Of a stretch of 64,000 bases of DNA, positions 29,365-38,922 are shown one piece after another (the stretch's first letter is position 1; the number at the start of each line of letters is the position of its first letter). The stretch is from Blattabacterium sp. (Cryptocercus kyebangensis). GTDB taxonomy: Bacteria; Bacteroidota; Bacteroidia; Flavobacteriales; Blattabacteriaceae. The notes beneath the pieces were generated by a model. The model saw only the letters and a program-made list of their open reading frames with translations. It did no database searches and had not been told where the DNA came from. Location of the stretch: positions 545,501 to 609,500 of the forward strand of contig NZ_CP029820.1 in assembly GCF_003226855.1 (NCBI RefSeq), written 5' to 3'. Both the position numbers and the translations under genes were made by a program.

Positions 29365-32331
29365 CTATTTCAAATTTTTAACTTTTAATTGATAGGATAC
29401 ATTTGGTCGTATTCCAAGAAAATCAAGAAGTTTATAATTCCTTTTATCTTGAATTTTTTTTGAAATCTGACTATTTTTTTCATTGATATCTCCAAAAACA
29501 ATGGCATTGGTTGGGCAAGAAATACTACAAGCTGTTTCAAATTCATCATCTTTTATTTTTCTATTTTCTTTTTTTGCTATTCCTATAACAAATTGTGTTC
29601 TTTGTATACACAAAGAGCATTTTTCCATAACCCCTCTGGTTCGAACAACTACATCTGGATTTAGGACCATTTTACCTAAACTATTATTCATATTATAATC
29701 AAATTTTTGGTTATTAACATAATTGAACCAATTAAATCTTCTTACTTTATAAGGACAATTATTTGCACAATAACGTGTTCCTACACAACGATTATAACTC
29801 ATCATATTTTGACCTTGCATTCCATGAGAGGTAGCTCCAACTGGACAAACTGTTTCACAAGGAGCATATTCACAATGTTGGCACATTATAGGTTGAAAAG
29901 AAACTTTTGGATTTTTAAAAATTTCCTCTTCATTTTTTGATGAATTTATTTTTTCTGAATAATATCTGTCAACTCGTAACCAATGCATATCTCTAGATTT
30001 TCTTATTTCTTCTTTTCCAACAACAGGAACGTTATTTTCTGAATGACATGAAATAACACAAGATCCACAACCGATACAAGCGTTTAAATCTATAGATAAG
30101 TTAAAATGATGTCCATTTCTTTCTTTTTGATTATTTTTTTCTTCCCAAAGAGAAATTTTTTCTGGAGGGAGCATTCCTTTATGAGTAAGGACCTTTTCTT
30201 CTTCATTCCAAATTTTTTTAGATTTTTTTAAAAAAGTTTCTAAATCTGTTTCTTTGATTAAATTTCTTCCTACCGTTGTATTTTGTACTTGAAAACAAGA
30301 AAATTTATGTATTTTATTTGTTTTTTTTATCTGTATATTTTTTTGTATTAAACTGAAATCTTCATAGACTACGTAGGCATTTTTTCCTTCGCATATTTTA
30401 GATAATTTTCCTATTTTTTGTCCATATCCAAAAGATAACCCTATAGAACCTATACCTTGTCCATGTTGAATGTATACAGGAATATCTTTAATTAAAATTT
30501 TATGGTTCTTGATTAAATTCACGCAATTTCCATTCATAGCTCCACTTCCTGTATACCAATTTTTTAGTCCTATTTTTTTTGCATCATATGATGATATAGT
30601 TAGATAGTTTTCCCAAGTAGTACGTGTAATAGGATCTGGAAACTCTTGTAGCCAAGGATTGTCATGTTGATGTCCATCTCCTATGCTTATTTTTGTGTAT
30701 AATCTAAGTTCAAAATTTTTTTCCACTTTTTTTCCACTATTGATTAATTTTATTCCATATTCATGGATTTCTTTTTGATAATCATATGTGAGTTTATTAT
30801 TTTTTCTATTTTCTTTTTTTTCAACAAATCCATGAAATAAAGCTTCATTAAAAGAAGAAACATTAGACTGTGGAATTATTTTTTTTTCCCAAATTTTTTT
30901 TAAATATTCGTAATAATTTTTTTCTGGAATTTTTCCCCAAATTATTAAAGATTCTTGAAATTGTCTTGTATTAAAAAGGGATTGAATGGTAGGCTGAATC
31001 AGAGTGTAAAAGTTGGTAATAGGATTAGTATCACCCCAACTTTCAAGCCAATGAGGAATAGGAGCTAATACATTCATAATTTCATTAGTTTCATCTTTTT
31101 TCATAGAAAAAGAAATAGTAATTGGAATTTTTTTTAAAAATTTTTTTATTTTACTAGAAAATGGAAGACTATAAATTGGATTGGTATTATGAATTAAAAT
31201 AGCACCAATTTTTCCTTTTTCTAAATCCACTATGAATTTTTTTAATTTTTTATCATTACTTTCTTTTGATAAAATAAATTTATTTTGTAGAGCATTACTT
31301 CGAATTTTTTGGTTTATTAAAAAAGATAGTATGTAAGATTCCTTATCCCCATCTGCAAAAATCACACTTTTTGATCCTTTTTCTGCAATCAAATCGGCTA
31401 TTTTATCAATTTCCTTATCTTGATTTATTCTTTTCCCAAAAAAAAGTTTTTGGTAAATTTCAAATAATATTTTTTTAATATCGGAAGGGGTTTTTGAAAT
31501 ACGAATATCTGCATTTGCTCCAGATAAAGTCATATTACTTTCTATCTGAACATGTTTTAACATTGATTTTTTTGGATTTTTATTCTTTACATAAGATTTT
31601 GCCATATTTTCTGGACTCCAATCTCCTAAAAAATCAGCATCGAAAGATACTATTAATTCCGTTTTTGACAAATCAAAAAGTGGAAAAGCACGAATTCCAA
31701 ATATTTTTTCTGAAGCATCTAAAGCTACAGAATAGGAAATCGCATCATAAGTAATCCATTTAGTAGTAGGATATGTATTTGTAAAATCCTGAATTAATTT
31801 TTTTGTAGAAAAGCTTGGATAAGAAGAGGAAAGAATAACAATATCTTTTTTTATTTTGGATATTTTTTCTAAATGGTTCATTACATAATTGTCTATTTCC
31901 TTCCAAGAACATTTATTTCCATTAATAAAAGGATTTTTTAACCTTTCCTCATCATAAAGGGATAATAAGGAAGATTGTATTCTAACTGATGTTGTATTGA
32001 AATATTTTGAAGTTAAATTAGGTTCTATTTTTATTGGACGTCCTTCTCTTGTTTTCACCAATACACTTCCAATATCAAAAGAATCTATCATAGTCGAGGC
32101 ATAATAAGTAGGAATACCTGGAGTTATAACATCTGGTTTTACAATGTATGGTATAGATTTTATAACTGGGCCTTTACATGCTGCTAAAGCTACTGAAGCG
32201 GTACTAAATCCTACCCATTTTAGAAAATTTCGTCTGGATGTTTTATTTTTTTTTACAAATACTTTAACTAGAGTATTTTTTTCAGAATGAGAAGGAAAAA
32301 CGTTTTCTTTTTTATTATTTGATTTCATCAT
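29365..32331 (-). CDS. actB: alternative complex III subunit ActB (molybdopterin-like and iron-sulfur)
   Basis: A large periplasmic subunit of about 988 residues. A Tat-type signal lies near the N-terminus: SRRNFLKWVGFSTASVALAA, followed by a Cys that may be lipidated. The middle region is molybdopterin-oxidoreductase-like but, as in the family, probably without cofactor. The C-terminal ferredoxin domain has cysteine clusters CIGCGSCVISC, CQHCEYAPCETVC, CVGTRYCANNC and CSLCIQRTQ, enough for four Fe-S clusters. The frame extends to an ATG at 32394 that would overlap actA and add a hydrophobic stretch; the ATG at 32331 is preferred. TatA is encoded at 59856-60044. Confidence 0.93.
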   Translation of the reverse strand: MMKSNNKKENVFPSHSEKNTLVKVFVKKNKTSRRNFLKWVGFSTASVALAACKGPVIKSIPYIVKPDVITPGIPTYYASTMIDSFDIGSVLVKTREGRPIKIEPNLTSKYFNTTSVRIQSSLLSLYDEERLKNPFINGNKCSWKEIDNYVMNHLEKISKIKKDIVILSSSYPSFSTKKLIQDFTNTYPTTKWITYDAISYSVALDASEKIFGIRAFPLFDLSKTELIVSFDADFLGDWSPENMAKSYVKNKNPKKSMLKHVQIESNMTLSGANADIRISKTPSDIKKILFEIYQKLFFGKRINQDKEIDKIADLIAEKGSKSVIFADGDKESYILSFLINQKIRSNALQNKFILSKESNDKKLKKFIVDLEKGKIGAILIHNTNPIYSLPFSSKIKKFLKKIPITISFSMKKDETNEIMNVLAPIPHWLESWGDTNPITNFYTLIQPTIQSLFNTRQFQESLIIWGKIPEKNYYEYLKKIWEKKIIPQSNVSSFNEALFHGFVEKKENRKNNKLTYDYQKEIHEYGIKLINSGKKVEKNFELRLYTKISIGDGHQHDNPWLQEFPDPITRTTWENYLTISSYDAKKIGLKNWYTGSGAMNGNCVNLIKNHKILIKDIPVYIQHGQGIGSIGLSFGYGQKIGKLSKICEGKNAYVVYEDFSLIQKNIQIKKTNKIHKFSCFQVQNTTVGRNLIKETDLETFLKKSKKIWNEEEKVLTHKGMLPPEKISLWEEKNNQKERNGHHFNLSIDLNACIGCGSCVISCHSENNVPVVGKEEIRKSRDMHWLRVDRYYSEKINSSKNEEEIFKNPKVSFQPIMCQHCEYAPCETVCPVGATSHGMQGQNMMSYNRCVGTRYCANNCPYKVRRFNWFNYVNNQKFDYNMNNSLGKMVLNPDVVVRTRGVMEKCSLCIQRTQFVIGIAKKENRKIKDDEFETACSISCPTNAIVFGDINEKNSQISKKIQDKRNYKLLDFLGIRPNVSYQLKVKNLK

Positions 32332-32381
32332 GAATATTATTTTTAATAGAAAAAAAACTATAATATCATTAGTCAGTTTTG

Positions 32382-33701
32382 TCAATAATGACATTTAGCA
32401 CATTCCAGACCACCAATCATATCTACTGTTATTTTTCTTTCTTTTCTTTTTTTTATAAAATTTGGAAAATATTCTTTATAATATTGATTTTCAGTATCTA
32501 TTTCTGTATTCTTATGACAAGATATACACCATTCCATCGTAAAACTATTGGCCATTTCTACTTGATCCATATCTTGGACTTTTCCATGACAGGCATTACA
32601 TGATAAATCTACTTTTTTGGATTTTTTGATCATCTTTTCTCCGGTTATTATATGTTGAGAATGATCGAAATATACAAAATCAGGCATATTGTGTATACGT
32701 ATCCACTGAATTGGATGAGTTTTTTTAGAAAATTCTCTTAATTCTGGATTCCAACCTACTGAATCATATATTTTTTGTATTTCTTTATTGTATTCATCTC
32801 TACTTTTTCCTTTTTCTATATAATTTCCTTTATATTCGTTGATAGTAATATGACAATTCATACAAATATTAGCCGAAGGAATTCCAGATACTTTGCTATA
32901 TTTTGCGGAAGAATGACAATATTGACAATCAATTCCATTTATTCCAGAATGAATTTTATGAGAAAAGTAAATAGGTTGTTCTGGTTTATATCCTTTATTC
33001 ACATCTATTTCCATTAAAAAAATCCATATTCCATATATTCCTAATATGAAAAAAAATCCTATAAAAGAAGAAAGGAAATACCAATTTTTCTTTTTATATC
33101 CTAAAAATTTATATAAAAATAAATAGGATAATATCCAAAAATTTTTTTTCTTTTTTTCTGTAAAAATAAAATCATTACTTAGTAAATGAGTTAAAATATA
33201 AACTTTATATAGAATCCAAAATAAAATTGTAGAGATAATAAAAAGGCCAAAAAAAATTATTTTTATTAGAAATTTATTTTTTTCTAGTTCTAGATTATTA
33301 TGAAATTCTTGTTTATTTTCTTGTTCTTGTTTATTATCTTGTTTTGGTTTTTTAATAAAGGATAATATATCGTCTATTTGTTGTTCGGATAATTTAGGAA
33401 ATGAGTTCATTTCTACGTTTCCATATTCTTTATAAATAGAAATGGCCTCTTTATCTCCACTATTTCTCAGTGATTTATTATCAATTATCCATTTATGTAG
33501 CCATTCTCTATTCCTTTTTTCGGTTACACCATATAAAGCTGGTCCTATCATCTTTTTTTCTAAATCTAGAGAATGACAGGATGTGCAATTTTGTTTAAAA
33601 AGTTCTTTTCCTTTTTTGAAATTTCCTTCTATATTTTTTGCTTCAATTAGAAATATAAAAGTAGAAAATGAAAAAAAAACAGAAAATAAAAAATTTTTCA
33701 T
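32382..33701 (-). CDS. actA: alternative complex III subunit ActA (multiheme cytochrome c with fused monoheme domain)
   Basis: First gene of the complex III cluster, 439 residues. A signal peptide (about residues 1-20) precedes a class-I cytochrome c domain with CTSCH. One or two membrane segments follow near residues 145-165 and 208-230, then a pentaheme part with CQYCH, CMNCH, CNACH, CISCH and CAKCH, six heme sites in all. The extra N-terminal monoheme domain is a variation seen in Bacteroidota. A TAnnTTTG box lies 34 bases upstream. Heme attachment needs the ResB-ResC system, also in this window. Confidence 0.93.
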   Translation of the reverse strand: MKNFLFSVFFSFSTFIFLIEAKNIEGNFKKGKELFKQNCTSCHSLDLEKKMIGPALYGVTEKRNREWLHKWIIDNKSLRNSGDKEAISIYKEYGNVEMNSFPKLSEQQIDDILSFIKKPKQDNKQEQENKQEFHNNLELEKNKFLIKIIFFGLFIISTILFWILYKVYILTHLLSNDFIFTEKKKKNFWILSYLFLYKFLGYKKKNWYFLSSFIGFFFILGIYGIWIFLMEIDVNKGYKPEQPIYFSHKIHSGINGIDCQYCHSSAKYSKVSGIPSANICMNCHITINEYKGNYIEKGKSRDEYNKEIQKIYDSVGWNPELREFSKKTHPIQWIRIHNMPDFVYFDHSQHIITGEKMIKKSKKVDLSCNACHGKVQDMDQVEMANSFTMEWCISCHKNTEIDTENQYYKEYFPNFIKKRKERKITVDMIGGLECAKCHY

Positions 33702-33735
33702 AATTGATGAATAAATTCATAATATTTTTAATCAA

Positions 33736-33743
33736 CAAAAATA
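33736..33743 (-). promoter_or_regulatory. putative -7 promoter box (TATTTTTG) of the alternative complex III operon
   Basis: On the minus strand this is TATTTTTG, matching TAnnTTTG, ending 34 bases before the actA ATG. It lies in the 139-bp gap between divergent genes actA and the M16 peptidase. No clear box is found for the + strand gene. Confidence 0.45.
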
Positions 33744-33840
33744 GAATAAAAGAAAAAAATTCGTAAATTCCTTTTTTGAAAAAAAGAATAAAATAAATAG
33801 AATATTTAATTTTATATTTTTATTTATTCATATACATAAC

Positions 33841-35181
33841 ATGTATAAATTTTCTTTCTTAATATTACTAATCATAACAATAATAATGTTCAATTCTAAT
33901 CATTTGAAAGCAGATAACGAAGCTACGAAAATTAGATTTTTTGAAGAAAAACTGATAAATGGACTACATGTAATCTTACATCAAGATAATACAAATCCTT
34001 TGGTTTCTGTTTCTGTTTTATATCATGTAGGAACTAAAAATGAATTTCCTGGAAAATCGGGATTTGCTCATTTTTTTGAACATCTTATGTTTGAGGGATC
34101 TAAAAATATTAAAAAAGGAGAATTTTTTAAATATATAGCTTCTAATGGAGGGAAAAATAATGCTTATACCAATCATGATGAAACTTGTTACTACGAATTG
34201 CTTCCATCTGATCGTCTTCCTTTAGCTTTATGGTTGGAATCTGAAAGGATGCTTCATGCAAAAATAGATGAGGAAAGTATTAATATTCAGAGAGAAGTAG
34301 TAAAAGAAGAAAAGAAGATGCAAATTGAAAATCAACCATATGCTAAAGCTATTTCCGAAGTTATCCCTTCTTTATTATTCAAAAAACATCCTTATAAATA
34401 TCCTATTATTGGTTTTGAAAAAGATTTGAACACAGCAACAGAAAAAGATTACAAAAAATTTTATGAAACTTATTATGTCCCAAATAATGCAACGTTGGTA
34501 GTGGCTGGTGATTTTGAGATGAATGAGGCTAGGAATCTTGTTTCTAGATATTTTTCTTCTATCCCTAAAGGGAAAATAGATTTTAACATGAAAAAAATAG
34601 AAGAAGATCCCATAAGTAAGGAGATTTTATCTACATATGTAGATAAAAATACTAAAGTTCCCGGAGTTTTTTTATCATATAGATTTCCAAAAATAACTGA
34701 TGAAGATTCTTACGTATTAAAAATTATAGATCATGTCCTTTCTTCTGGAGAAAGTTCACGTATAATGAAAAATGTAATAAATAAAAAACAATTAGCTTCT
34801 TATGCTGGATCTTTTTTAGATTCTATGGAAGATTATGGTATTTTTATTATATACGGATTAATCAATCCAGGAATAACTTTAGATCAATTAACTAAAGTTA
34901 TAGATGAGGAAATAGAAAATTTGAAAGAAAAAGGGATTACACAATATGAATTAGATAAACAAAAAAACTTTTTTGAAAAGAAATTTCTTTTCGATAATTA
35001 TTCTATGAGTGGAATATCCGCAAATTTAGCCCATTATTTTCTATACTATCAAAACACCGATTTAATTAATACGGATATAGAAAAATATCGTAAAGTATCT
35101 GTAGAAGATATTAAGATTGTTGCTAATAAATATTTAAATAAAAATTGTAGAGTACGTTTGTATAATGTCCCAATTAGTTAA
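33841..35181 (+). CDS. M16-family zinc peptidase, active subunit
   Basis: Signal peptide at about residues 1-24, then a peptidase M16 fold of two related halves. The inverted zinc motif HFFEH (His77, Glu80, His81) is intact, and the third ligand, Glu157, lies in REVVKEEKK, 76 residues later as in the family. The 446-residue length fits the half-size bacterial M16B type. It probably works in the periplasm as a heterodimer with the next gene, whose start overlaps its end by 17 bp. Natural substrates are unknown. Confidence 0.93.
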   Translation: MYKFSFLILLIITIIMFNSNHLKADNEATKIRFFEEKLINGLHVILHQDNTNPLVSVSVLYHVGTKNEFPGKSGFAHFFEHLMFEGSKNIKKGEFFKYIASNGGKNNAYTNHDETCYYELLPSDRLPLALWLESERMLHAKIDEESINIQREVVKEEKKMQIENQPYAKAISEVIPSLLFKKHPYKYPIIGFEKDLNTATEKDYKKFYETYYVPNNATLVVAGDFEMNEARNLVSRYFSSIPKGKIDFNMKKIEEDPISKEILSTYVDKNTKVPGVFLSYRFPKITDEDSYVLKIIDHVLSSGESSRIMKNVINKKQLASYAGSFLDSMEDYGIFIIYGLINPGITLDQLTKVIDEEIENLKEKGITQYELDKQKNFFEKKFLFDNYSMSGISANLAHYFLYYQNTDLINTDIEKYRKVSVEDIKIVANKYLNKNCRVRLYNVPIS

Positions 35182-36610
35182 TTTTTTAAAAAAAATTATT
35201 TTTATCATAATAATTAACCTTTTTTTTCAAACCAATATGTTTTCTCAAATATTCGATCGAAATTTACCACCTAAATCTTTAAAAAAAAAGATTTTCATTA
35301 ATATTGAAAAACCAGTTTTTTTTCAAATGAAAAATGGATTAAAAGTTTTAGTTGTGGAAAATCATAAACTGCCTTTAGTTAGAATAGGTTTAGAATTGGA
35401 TTATAAACCATTTTTAGAAAAAGATAAAGCTGGAATCAAAAAAATTTTTGGGCAAATGCTTCGTTCTGGAACAAAAAATTATTCTAAAGAAGAATTAGAT
35501 GAAACTATTGATTATATTGGAACAACTTTATATACTTCGTTCTCAGGAATTTCTATTTCTACTTTAAAAAAAAATTTGGAAAAATCGATTTCTATTATGA
35601 GTGATATTTTGTTGAATAGCAAGTTTGATAATTCTAAAGAATTAGAGAAAATAGTTAAACAAAAAATTATAGATATCAATCTATCCGAAAAAGATCCAAA
35701 TGCTATTTTACAACGTGTACGAAATGTTTTATATTTTGGAAAAAATCATCCTTATGGAGAATATGAAACTTACGATACTATAAAAAATATCACTCTTAAT
35801 GATTTAAAAAAATTGTATCATAAATATTACATTCCGAATATTTCCTATCTTTCTTTTATAGGAGATATTTCTTCAAAAGAAGCAAAAAAATTATGTGAAC
35901 GTTATTTACATAAATGGGAAAAAAGATTTTTTTTTCATGAAAAAAAAAATATAAATGGATTGATAAAATCTCCGAAAATAGAAATAGATTTAGTCGATAT
36001 TCCTTCTCTTACACAATCTACAATTTGTTTTGGAGGACCGGTTTTTTTTAAAAAAAATGATTCTACTTATTTTTCTTCCATTTTAGCAAATGGGATTCTA
36101 GGAGGAGGAGCTCAAAGTCGTTTATTTTTAAATCTTAGAGAAAAAAAAGCTTATACATATGGAGCTTATTCAATTTTAAAATCGGATAGAAATATAGGTT
36201 ATTTTTCCATTTATACTCAGGTAAGAAATGGAGTTACTGATAAGGCAATCGAAGATATTTTAAAAGAAATTATAGAAATAACAAAAAATAAAGTTTCCTT
36301 AGAAGAATTAAAAATTAAGAAAGAAGAAATATGCGGTCAGTTTATCATGGATTTAGAAGATCCTAACAGAATTAGTGATCTTTTTATTAGTGAATTAAAA
36401 AATAATCTTCCAAGTAATTTTTACAAAAATTATTTGAAAAATATTCAGTCTGTGACTATCTATAATATACATTCCTCATGTAAAAAATTTTTTTCTGTAA
36501 AAAATGGAAGAATTTTAATTATTGGAAAAGTTAATGATATTTTACCTAATCTTAAAAAATTTGGTTATCCTATTCGTTTTTTTGATAAATTTGGGAAAAT
36601 ATTAAAATGA
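35165..36610 (+). CDS. M16-family protein, non-catalytic partner subunit
   Basis: This 481-residue protein has the M16 fold but lacks the HxxEH zinc motif: the corresponding stretch reads KAGIKKIFGQMLRSGTKNY. The second-half motif LGGGAQSRLFLNLREKKAYT (near residue 320) is well kept, as is usual in partner subunits that bind substrate but do not cut. A hydrophobic signal sequence is at residues 9-27. It overlaps the active subunit gene by 17 bp, which suggests coupled translation of a two-subunit enzyme. Confidence 0.92.
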   Translation: MSQLVNFLKKIIFIIIINLFFQTNMFSQIFDRNLPPKSLKKKIFINIEKPVFFQMKNGLKVLVVENHKLPLVRIGLELDYKPFLEKDKAGIKKIFGQMLRSGTKNYSKEELDETIDYIGTTLYTSFSGISISTLKKNLEKSISIMSDILLNSKFDNSKELEKIVKQKIIDINLSEKDPNAILQRVRNVLYFGKNHPYGEYETYDTIKNITLNDLKKLYHKYYIPNISYLSFIGDISSKEAKKLCERYLHKWEKRFFFHEKKNINGLIKSPKIEIDLVDIPSLTQSTICFGGPVFFKKNDSTYFSSILANGILGGGAQSRLFLNLREKKAYTYGAYSILKSDRNIGYFSIYTQVRNGVTDKAIEDILKEIIEITKNKVSLEELKIKKEEICGQFIMDLEDPNRISDLFISELKNNLPSNFYKNYLKNIQSVTIYNIHSSCKKFFSVKNGRILIIGKVNDILPNLKKFGYPIRFFDKFGKILK

Positions 36611-36933
36611 ATGAAATAATGAATGAAGATTCATTTTTAGAAGATCGTATTATTTCTTTATTAAAAAAGATATATGATCCAGAAATACCAGTAGATATTT
36701 ATGAGCTTGGTCTCATTTATGATATTCAAATTTCTCGAAAAAAAGATGTTAAAATTGTAATGACTCTTACAACATTAAATTGTCCAGTTGCCGATATTTT
36801 ACCTGTAGAAGTAAAAGAAAAAATTAAATCTATTGAAGAAATTAAAAATGTAGATGTTATTTTAACGTTTGATCCTCCTTGGGATAGAGGATTTATGAGT
36901 GAAGAAGCTCGTTTAGAGCTTGGAATGTTATAA
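36607..36933 (+). CDS. SufT/MIP18-family (DUF59) iron-sulfur assembly factor
   Basis: A 108-residue DUF59 protein. Motifs are KKIYDPEIPVDIYELGLIYD, VMTLTTLNCPVADILPVEV (with the conserved Cys) and VDVILTFDPPWDRGFMSEEA. Members of this family help mature iron-sulfur proteins. That would serve ActB and other Fe-S enzymes here, though a direct link is inference. It starts 4 bp inside the end of the preceding M16 gene. In many Bacteroidota this gene accompanies the suf operon; in this window it does not. Confidence 0.9.
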   Translation: MNEIMNEDSFLEDRIISLLKKIYDPEIPVDIYELGLIYDIQISRKKDVKIVMTLTTLNCPVADILPVEVKEKIKSIEEIKNVDVILTFDPPWDRGFMSEEARLELGML

Positions 36934-36956
36934 ATTTTAATATATAAAAGATAACT

Positions 36957-37904
36957 ATGAGCATTTTTAGTTTACTATTCTATGGATTATTAATTCTTTT
37001 GATCTTATCTCTTTTTTCTAGTTTTATTTTCATAGTTCATCAGGAAACAGCATCTGTTATTGAAAGACTTGGAAAATTTCATAATATTCGTCAGGCTGGA
37101 CTACATTTTAAAATTCCTATCATAGATAATGTAGTTGGAAAACTTACGTTAAAAATTCAACAATTAGATATTTTGGTAGATACAAAAACTAAAGATAATG
37201 TTTTTGTGAAAGTAAAAATTTCTGTACAATTTAAAGTCATCCAAAATAAGGTATATGAAGCTTTTTATAAATTGGATAATTCTAATACACAAATTACATC
37301 CTATATATTTGATGTAGTAAGAGCAGAGGTTCCAAAAATGCGTTTGGATGATGTTTTTGAACGAAAAGATTATATTGCTATTGCTGTAAAAAGAGAACTA
37401 GAAGAATCTATGTTAGATTATGGATATTCCATTATTAAAGCATTAGTTACAGATTTAGATCCTGATGATCAGGTAAAACAAGCAATGAATCGTATTAATA
37501 CTGCTGAGAGAGAAAAAGTAGCTGCAGAATATAAAGCAGAATCAGAAAGAATACAAATTGTAGCTAAAGCTAAAGCGGAAGCTGAAAGTAAAAAATTACA
37601 GGGAAAAGGAACAGCGGATCAACGTAGAGAAATAGCCAGAGGTATTTTAGAATCTGTAGAAGTGTTAAATAATGTTGGAATCAATTCTCAAGAAGCGTCT
37701 GCATTAATTGTAGTAACGCAACATTATGATACTCTTCAATCTATGGGAGAAAGTTCAAATACTAATTTAATTTTATTACCTAATTCTCCGGGAGCAGCTA
37801 ATGATATGTTGAATAATATGATAACTTCATTCAATATATCTAATCAAATTGGAGAATCTCTAAAAAAGAAAAATGAAAGTAAAGATAGTAAAAAAAATAA
37901 ATGA
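36957..37904 (+). CDS. SPFH/Band-7 (stomatin-like) membrane protein
   Basis: One N-terminal membrane helix (about residues 4-27) is followed by an SPFH domain (VHQETASVIERLGKFHNIRQ) and then an Ala/Glu/Lys-rich coiled coil (INTAEREKVAAEYKAESERI). Such proteins form large rings in the inner membrane and influence protease or lipid microdomain function. The 315-residue length is normal. It lies 23 bp after the DUF59 gene and 17 bp before a DUF3127 gene, in one + strand unit. Confidence 0.92.
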   Translation: MSIFSLLFYGLLILLILSLFSSFIFIVHQETASVIERLGKFHNIRQAGLHFKIPIIDNVVGKLTLKIQQLDILVDTKTKDNVFVKVKISVQFKVIQNKVYEAFYKLDNSNTQITSYIFDVVRAEVPKMRLDDVFERKDYIAIAVKRELEESMLDYGYSIIKALVTDLDPDDQVKQAMNRINTAEREKVAAEYKAESERIQIVAKAKAEAESKKLQGKGTADQRREIARGILESVEVLNNVGINSQEASALIVVTQHYDTLQSMGESSNTNLILLPNSPGAANDMLNNMITSFNISNQIGESLKKKNESKDSKKNK

Positions 37905-37921
37905 TAAAATCATAAAATTCC

Positions 37922-38275
37922 ATGGAAATAATAGGAATAGTAAAAAAATTGTTTGATACTCAAAAATTTGATAGTGGATTTCGAAAAAGGGAGATGGTTA
38001 TTACGACAGAAGAGCCATATCCTCAAAATATATTGATAGAATTTATTCAAGATAAAGTAGATTTATTGGAATCTATAAGACCAAAAGATAAAATAAAAAT
38101 TTTTATTAATCTTCGGGGAAGAGAATGGACTAATCCAGAAGGAATTATAAAATATTTTAATTCTATACAAGGATGGAAAATTGAGGAAATACAACATTCT
38201 TTAGGATCTTCAAAAAAAACCTCGACTATATCTCCATCTTTATCTTCCGATGATTTTGATGATTTACCTTTTTAA
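37922..38275 (+). CDS. DUF3127-domain protein
   Basis: A 117-residue protein with a DUF3127 domain (GFRKREMVITTEEPYPQNIL, then INLRGREWTNPEG) and a short acidic, Ser-rich tail ending DDFDDLPF. The fold and the acidic tail resemble small OB-fold, single-stranded-DNA-binding-like proteins; the tail echoes the C-terminal tip of SSB (DDDIPF). A role in DNA metabolism is an inference. Its stop is 2 bp from the converging nth gene. Confidence 0.85.
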   Translation: MEIIGIVKKLFDTQKFDSGFRKREMVITTEEPYPQNILIEFIQDKVDLLESIRPKDKIKIFINLRGREWTNPEGIIKYFNSIQGWKIEEIQHSLGSSKKTSTISPSLSSDDFDDLPF

Positions 38276-38277
38276 TT

Positions 38278-38913
38278 TTATAAAAGATGATTGTTTACTA
38301 ATTTTTGATAAATAATATCTTTTTTAGGATTCCATCTCCTGGATGGAGAATAATTTTTTCCATAAAAAATTATTTGAAGATGTAATTTTTTCCATTTTTT
38401 TTTTGGAAATACACGTTTAGCATCTTTTTCCGTTTGTTCTACATTTTTTCCGTTGCTTAATTTCCATCGGAACATCATTCTATGAATATGGGTATCTACA
38501 GGAAATACAGGTTTTTTCGATCTGTGAAATAAAAAAACAGAAGCGCTCTTATGACCAATTCCAGGTAAAGATTCTAATTCTGAAAAATTTTTTGGGATAA
38601 CTCCATGATATTTATCTATTAAAATATTCGATATATTGTAAATATTTATAGCCTTTTTATTATAAAGTCCTATATTTTTTATTGAATTTTTAATATCATT
38701 TATAGAAATTTTAAGAATTTCTTGAGGATTTTGAATTTTTTTAAAAAAATGTTTTGTCAATTCGTTTACTTTTTTTTCCTTACTTCTGGAAGTAAGCATT
38801 ATAGCTAAAAGTAAAGTATATTCATTAATATGATAGAGTGAACTGATTGGATTAGGATAAAGAAAATCTAAGGTATCTATGATAATTTTTATTTTTTTTT
38901 TCGTTTCTAACAC
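38278..38913 (-). CDS. nth: endonuclease III, without the iron-sulfur cluster loop
   Basis: A HhH-GPD base-excision glycosylase that removes oxidised pyrimidines. The helix-hairpin-helix has LPGIGHKSASV with catalytic Lys122, and the catalytic Asp140 lies in FPVDTHIHRM. In E. coli Nth, four cysteines near the C-terminus bind a 4Fe-4S cluster; here the region reads FYGKNYSPSRRWNPKKDII and has no cysteine. From memory, free-living flavobacteria have a similar cluster-less end, so the feature may be old. The gene is 9 bp downstream of clpC. Activity should be kept, since both catalytic residues remain. Confidence 0.93.
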   Translation of the reverse strand: MLETKKKIKIIIDTLDFLYPNPISSLYHINEYTLLLAIMLTSRSKEKKVNELTKHFFKKIQNPQEILKISINDIKNSIKNIGLYNKKAINIYNISNILIDKYHGVIPKNFSELESLPGIGHKSASVFLFHRSKKPVFPVDTHIHRMMFRWKLSNGKNVEQTEKDAKRVFPKKKWKKLHLQIIFYGKNYSPSRRWNPKKDIIYQKLVNNHLL

Positions 38914-38922
38914 TAAATTAAG

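Noticed and set aside
33702-33840. Search for a promoter of the M16 peptidase on the + strand
   Set aside because: No TAnnTTTG match lies on the + strand of this gap; I do not annotate one.
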